Assembly: GCA_009103225.1 (NCBI GenBank)
Contig: RHPI01001116.1
Span: 722,814 to 786,813, forward strand
Reading direction: 5' to 3'
Origin: Chlorokybus atmophyticus
Lineage: Eukaryota; Streptophyta; Chlorokybophyceae; Chlorokybales; Chlorokybaceae
Length of the DNA: 64,000 bases
Numbering within the stretch: position 1 is the stretch's first letter; each line of letters begins with the position of its first letter. A program made the position numbers and the translations under genes. Positions 60,684 through 64,000 of this stretch are shown piece after piece. The notes under the pieces are model-generated. The model saw only the letters and a program-made list of their open reading frames with translations. It had not been told where the DNA came from and searched no databases.

Positions 60684-61974
60684 ATGATGCAGGTTGCGGT
60701 GCTGCCCGCCGTTGTAGCTGCGCCTGTGAGCGCCAGATGGACGGGGGTGGCGAGGATGTCGTCGCCGTCGTCGTCCAGGAGGGTGGCGGCGACGACGACG
60801 TCATTGTCCTCTTTCAGCGGCAGGAGGCTTTCGCTGCAGTTGCGGCGGAGTCAACACCCTCGTAGCGCACGCGTGGTGGCCATGGCTGAAGGCGTCCCTG
60901 CTGCCAAAGAGGAGGTGGAGGTGAAGGCAGAGGAGGTGAAGGCGGAGGCGGAGGCGGAGGTGGAGGTGGAGGAGGAGTGCGACCTCGCGGATGCCCCCAG
61001 CGTCCCCGCCGCCGACGCCACCGACGAGCCCGACTACGAGATCAGAGAGATCAACAAGGACAACTTCCATGAGATGGTCCGCAGCGCAGGCACCAAGCTG
61101 GTCGTCGTGGACTTCTTCACAGACTGGTGCGTGGGCTTTGTGCATGCGTGGGTTTTTTCCTTCTTGCATGCTCCGGCAGACACTTCAGTGCATGTCCTGT
61201 GCACGCGCGTTCGTATGTTGCATTCCATGTGCGTAGTAGGCAGTTTCTCCAACCGAAACACGCGACATGCTTGCTGCGAGCAGCACGAGTGCTATGTTGC
61301 ATCATGCGAAACTTCATGTTTCAAGCTTATTACAGCTGATCAGTACATTGCAACTCACACAGCTGGGCGCCATAACCATGCTTCGCGCTGTTGTTGCAAG
61401 CAGTCTTGTCCTCCAGTCCATATGCAGAGCAGTTGGAATGCAATGCACCAATTGTGAGTACGACTTGTGTAACTCTGTGCAACAGAGCTTGGTTGCGTTT
61501 ACAACATGGTTGCTGGCGTTTTTCATGCGTGTTTGTGTCTTTGCTGCCTTGATGGTTCTTGCATGCGTTGTGGATGCTGGATACTTTTGTCATAGCTGCT
61601 TATTTTCTGCGTGCAGGTGCGGTCCGTGCAAGTTGATGTACCCAAAGCTGGTTGAGCTCAGCAAGGACTACGCCGGGCGAGTGACCTTTTTTAAGTTCAA
61701 CTGCAACCAATACAACAAGGTCAGTGATAATGGTCTGACGTTTGCATGTTGTCGCACACTCTGCGCGCGCGCACATTTGGCACAGCAGCAAGTATGCACA
61801 TTGTGTGAACATGTTGGGTTGTTGTGTGTCTCCCAGCCTATCGCCAAGGAGCTTGAGATCAAAGTTGTCCCCACCTTCCATGTTTACAAGCGCGGCGAGC
61901 GCATCCAGGTTGTGGGCGGCGCGAAGCTCGACAAGATTATTGAAGCCATTGACGAGTCCCTCACTCCAGCTTAG
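60684..61974 (+). CDS. Chloroplast thioredoxin f-type
   Basis: Exons 60684-61126, 61617-61719 and 61837-61974 give 227 residues. The first ~65 residues are Ser/Arg/Ala-rich and nearly free of acidic residues, as in a plastid transit peptide. A Glu/Val/Ala-rich acidic stretch follows (about 70-110). The thioredoxin fold has VVVDFFTDWCGPCKLMYPKL with the redox pair Cys149 and Cys152, the f-type extra cysteine in FKFNCNQYNK (about Cys177), PIAKELEIKVVPTF with the cis-proline and a GGAKLDKIIEAI tail. The active-site codons are split by intron 1. Thioredoxin f passes electrons from ferredoxin to Calvin-cycle and starch enzymes. The acidic insert between leader and fold is unusual. The start is the first ATG; internal ATGs within the leader are possible. 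Confidence 0.9.
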
Positions 61975-62793
61975 ACTTCTCCAGCATCGCTAGATGGTAT
62001 GGCAAACAGCTGCGATACATTGACCTCATTATCAGTTATGGTTGTTGATCAAGCAAGATATAAGCAACATGTTTAAAGCAGCGTGTGACAGATGGTTCAC
62101 GTGAGCGCGTGCGAGGGTGTCTGCCTCTGTGCATGCTCATGTATGTGTACAATAGATAGTATGGTACATTAGTCACATGCAAGGTGTCAAGCACACATGT
62201 GCTTGTTTGGTATTGTCATGCGTGTAGGATGATTTGCATGTGGCGACGGTCCATGCATGCCTTGATGCATCCTCACTACAATAGTGACACCGCTGCTGAC
62301 ATGAACCTTCCAGCAGGAATTAATTATTGGTCAGCGGTCTGCAACTTGCTGTGTTGCTGTCTATCCCTTTGCAAGTCACACTCCGCAGGGCAATCGGGTT
62401 CAGGGGGGCCATAACACTTGATGTGAGAAGCACGTTGGGAAATGTTTGTGCCTTTTTTGCAGACCACGCTTTGCTGCTGCAGGCATGTCATGGGATGCTT
62501 ACCTGCCCACAATCACAAGGTTTGGGGCAGGTACACAATACGCGTGCACTGCATGGTTGGTCGTGAAAGTCATTATGAAGTCATTAGGCAACAGGGATGT
62601 GCAAGGTAGCAGTCACAGCGCAAGATATAAATAAATCGCTGCCCCCTCAGTTACTAGCTACTATTGGGAGCGATTTAAAAACAAAACTGGGTTTGCTGGA
62701 GATTCGTGCAAAGACCATCCCACTGCTGGTGTACAGGACTGCACAAGGCTGCAGCATTGATAACCAATCACTCCACAAATCTATTTAGTACAA
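61975..62793. other. Intergenic between convergent genes
   Basis: No gene recognised. A 63-codon plus frame at 62597-62788 has no supporting splice sites or known domain. Confidence 0.5.
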
Positions 62794-64000
62794 CTATGCA
62801 TCATAGCCAAGCTGCACCCTCTCCAACACTGCAGTGGTCAACGCACTGTCATTATGCGACGTCACGGCCAAACCCGCGGTGAAGGGGGCAGACATGTTAA
62901 CAGGATTGGGTTGTTGTGTCGAGACCAAAGTCCATGCAGCCCCGTCGCTAGAGACATAACCCGACACTTGGGTCCTATCGGCAACTATGCGGACCCAATC
63001 CCCGGGTCCCCCTTTGCGGGTCCTAATTGAAGAAGCCTCCCCATAGTTTTGTGTCCTCCATTGGAAGCCGTTACCCGCGCCAGGACTCACCCACATCATC
63101 GCGTGCTCTTTACCTGGGTACGCGTCGGCACGTATCATCACGCCCGTTTTAGCAAACGGGTTGGTTGGTAGGATTGAAGCCACCCTCGCAATGAGTGTTA
63201 ATGTGTTCACAGGTTGCAACCGCACGTAAGCATAGTGGAACTCGTCGGTCGTGAGCCAGATATCCGTCCCCGAGGCGCGGATAGTGAATGTGTCTCCTTG
63301 TTGTTGGGTGCTTCCCGCTAAGCCAACGGACCCAACATCACGGCGGGTCCACACTAACACGGGTGGGGGTGGCGGTGGAGGTGGGGGAGGTGGTATCATC
63401 TTTGGAGGTGCACTTGTTGCGGGTGCAGTGGCGGGTGCAGTGCTTGTTTTGACTGTAAAGTGGCTGAAGTCCGCTTGTCCAAGCACCCGATTGTCGTGGC
63501 TCGTGACGGCGAGTCCAACATATAGTCCAGCTAGCGTCCCCGCAAAGTTGCGCACGCTCGGGCCTATTTGCTTCCACCTCACTCCATCAACAGCCCCGTA
63601 CGCAGTGATACTATTCTTACTCGCCGTCAAACGGACCCAATACTGACTGCTTGCTTTGGGTCCGTTGTAAAAAGTTGGGGTCTGACCCTTTGCAGCACGA
63701 ACCTGAAACCCAACACCGTTTGCGGCCGACACGAGCACCATCGCGTGTGCCGAAGACGGGTACAACCCCACTCTGATCATGATACCCGCCTTGGCCCACG
63801 GGTCCGTGTTGGCTATGTTGGACACATACGCGTAGACCTCGAGTGTATCAGCCACCCCAACCTTCAGATACGCATAGTGGAAGGCGTCGGCACCCTTCCA
63901 TATGTCTCTCCCCGCACCCGACACAGTGATAGTACTAGCATCACTACTCGACGTGAACGCCGATCCGGGGAACCCAACATTCCCCACATCCACACTATTC
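62794..64000 (-). CDS. Tandem concanavalin A-like (DUF1349-like) repeat protein, 5' partial
   Basis: One uninterrupted frame of 399 or more codons, open at the window's right edge, with the stop at 62794-62796. Two ~170-residue repeats are joined by a linker of Thr/Ala/Pro ending in about 11 consecutive prolines. Each repeat shows VGxxGS, SGxDIWxxxDxFHYAY, AKxGxMIR, HAMxxVS, GFQxR, WVRxxA, DGxxWxxI and GLAVTSHxxxxL. This pattern is typical of extracellular beta-sandwich modules of bacterial multi-domain proteins. A carbohydrate-binding or cell-wall role is plausible, and the polyproline linker is like those of algal wall glycoproteins. The N terminus, signal peptide and number of repeats are outside the window. 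The lack of introns in 1.2 kb stands out against its neighbours. Confidence 0.75.
   Translation of the reverse strand, partial: NSVDVGNVGFPGSAFTSSSDASTITVSGAGRDIWKGADAFHYAYLKVGVADTLEVYAYVSNIANTDPWAKAGIMIRVGLYPSSAHAMVLVSAANGVGFQVRAAKGQTPTFYNGPKASSQYWVRLTASKNSITAYGAVDGVRWKQIGPSVRNFAGTLAGLYVGLAVTSHDNRVLGQADFSHFTVKTSTAPATAPATSAPPKMIPPPPPPPPPPPVLVWTRRDVGSVGLAGSTQQQGDTFTIRASGTDIWLTTDEFHYAYVRLQPVNTLTLIARVASILPTNPFAKTGVMIRADAYPGKEHAMMWVSPGAGNGFQWRTQNYGEASSIRTRKGGPGDWVRIVADRTQVSGYVSSDGAAWTLVSTQQPNPVNMSAPFTAGLAVTSHNDSALTTAVLERVQLGYDA

Noticed and set aside
1-64000. tRNA genes, rRNA genes and CRISPR arrays
   Set aside because: No convincing tRNA A/B-box pair with cloverleaf potential was seen, no rRNA-like sequence, and the direct repeats present are microsatellites or duplications without regular spacers.

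Overview
The window is nuclear DNA from a photosynthetic eukaryote, most likely a unicellular green alga (chlorophyte or early streptophyte; no species can be fixed from this alone). Almost every gene is split by short GT-AG introns with CA/TG-rich interiors. There is a plastid-type thioredoxin f with a transit-peptide-like leader and a plant-type cytosolic disproportionating enzyme (DPE2). The base composition is near balanced, with microsatellites and many TGCATGCA words. Most gene models below were built by hand from exon translations, splice sites and intron phase, because single ORFs capture only fragments of the genes.

Layout, left to right. (1) 1-6587 (+): a large Gemin5-like WD40 protein, cut at the left edge. 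(2) 6640-14300: gene-poor land holding two diverged copies of a ~1.95-kb unit plus a shorter third relative of an unrecognised gene family, all on the minus strand and decayed, separated by hairpins, microsatellites and GGTACC/GGCCG-rich sequence. (3) 15335-23630: three paralogous 233-235-residue proteins with a MATH/TRAF-like domain, one on minus and two on plus. (4) 24507-29878 (+): a PEBP-family protein ending in a CaaX box, then an EF-hand mitochondrial carrier (SCaMC/APC type). (5) 31119-35954: a divergent pair, a YIPF6-like Golgi membrane protein (-) and a WDR18/IPI3-like ribosome-biogenesis protein (+). (6) 38476-47568: FBXO9-like F-box protein (+), a YjbQ/UPF0047 protein (-) and an oxysterol-binding-protein-related protein with a PH domain (+). 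(7) 50007-63999: a GH1 glycosidase with a C-terminal membrane anchor (+), DPE2 (-), thioredoxin f (+) divergent from DPE2, and at the right edge an intronless open frame (-) with two bacterial-type concanavalin A-like repeats.

Functionally the window is a mixed set of housekeeping and trafficking genes. DPE2 (maltose use in the cytosol) and thioredoxin f (light-dependent redox control in the plastid) sit head to head over about 0.3 kb and may share a promoter. Several genes touch membranes and lipids: the OSBP-related protein, YIPF6, the anchored GH1 enzyme and the possibly prenylated PEBP. There are three assembly gaps (runs of N), all flanked by G or C homopolymers. No tRNA, rRNA, CRISPR array, intact transposon or viral gene was recognised.
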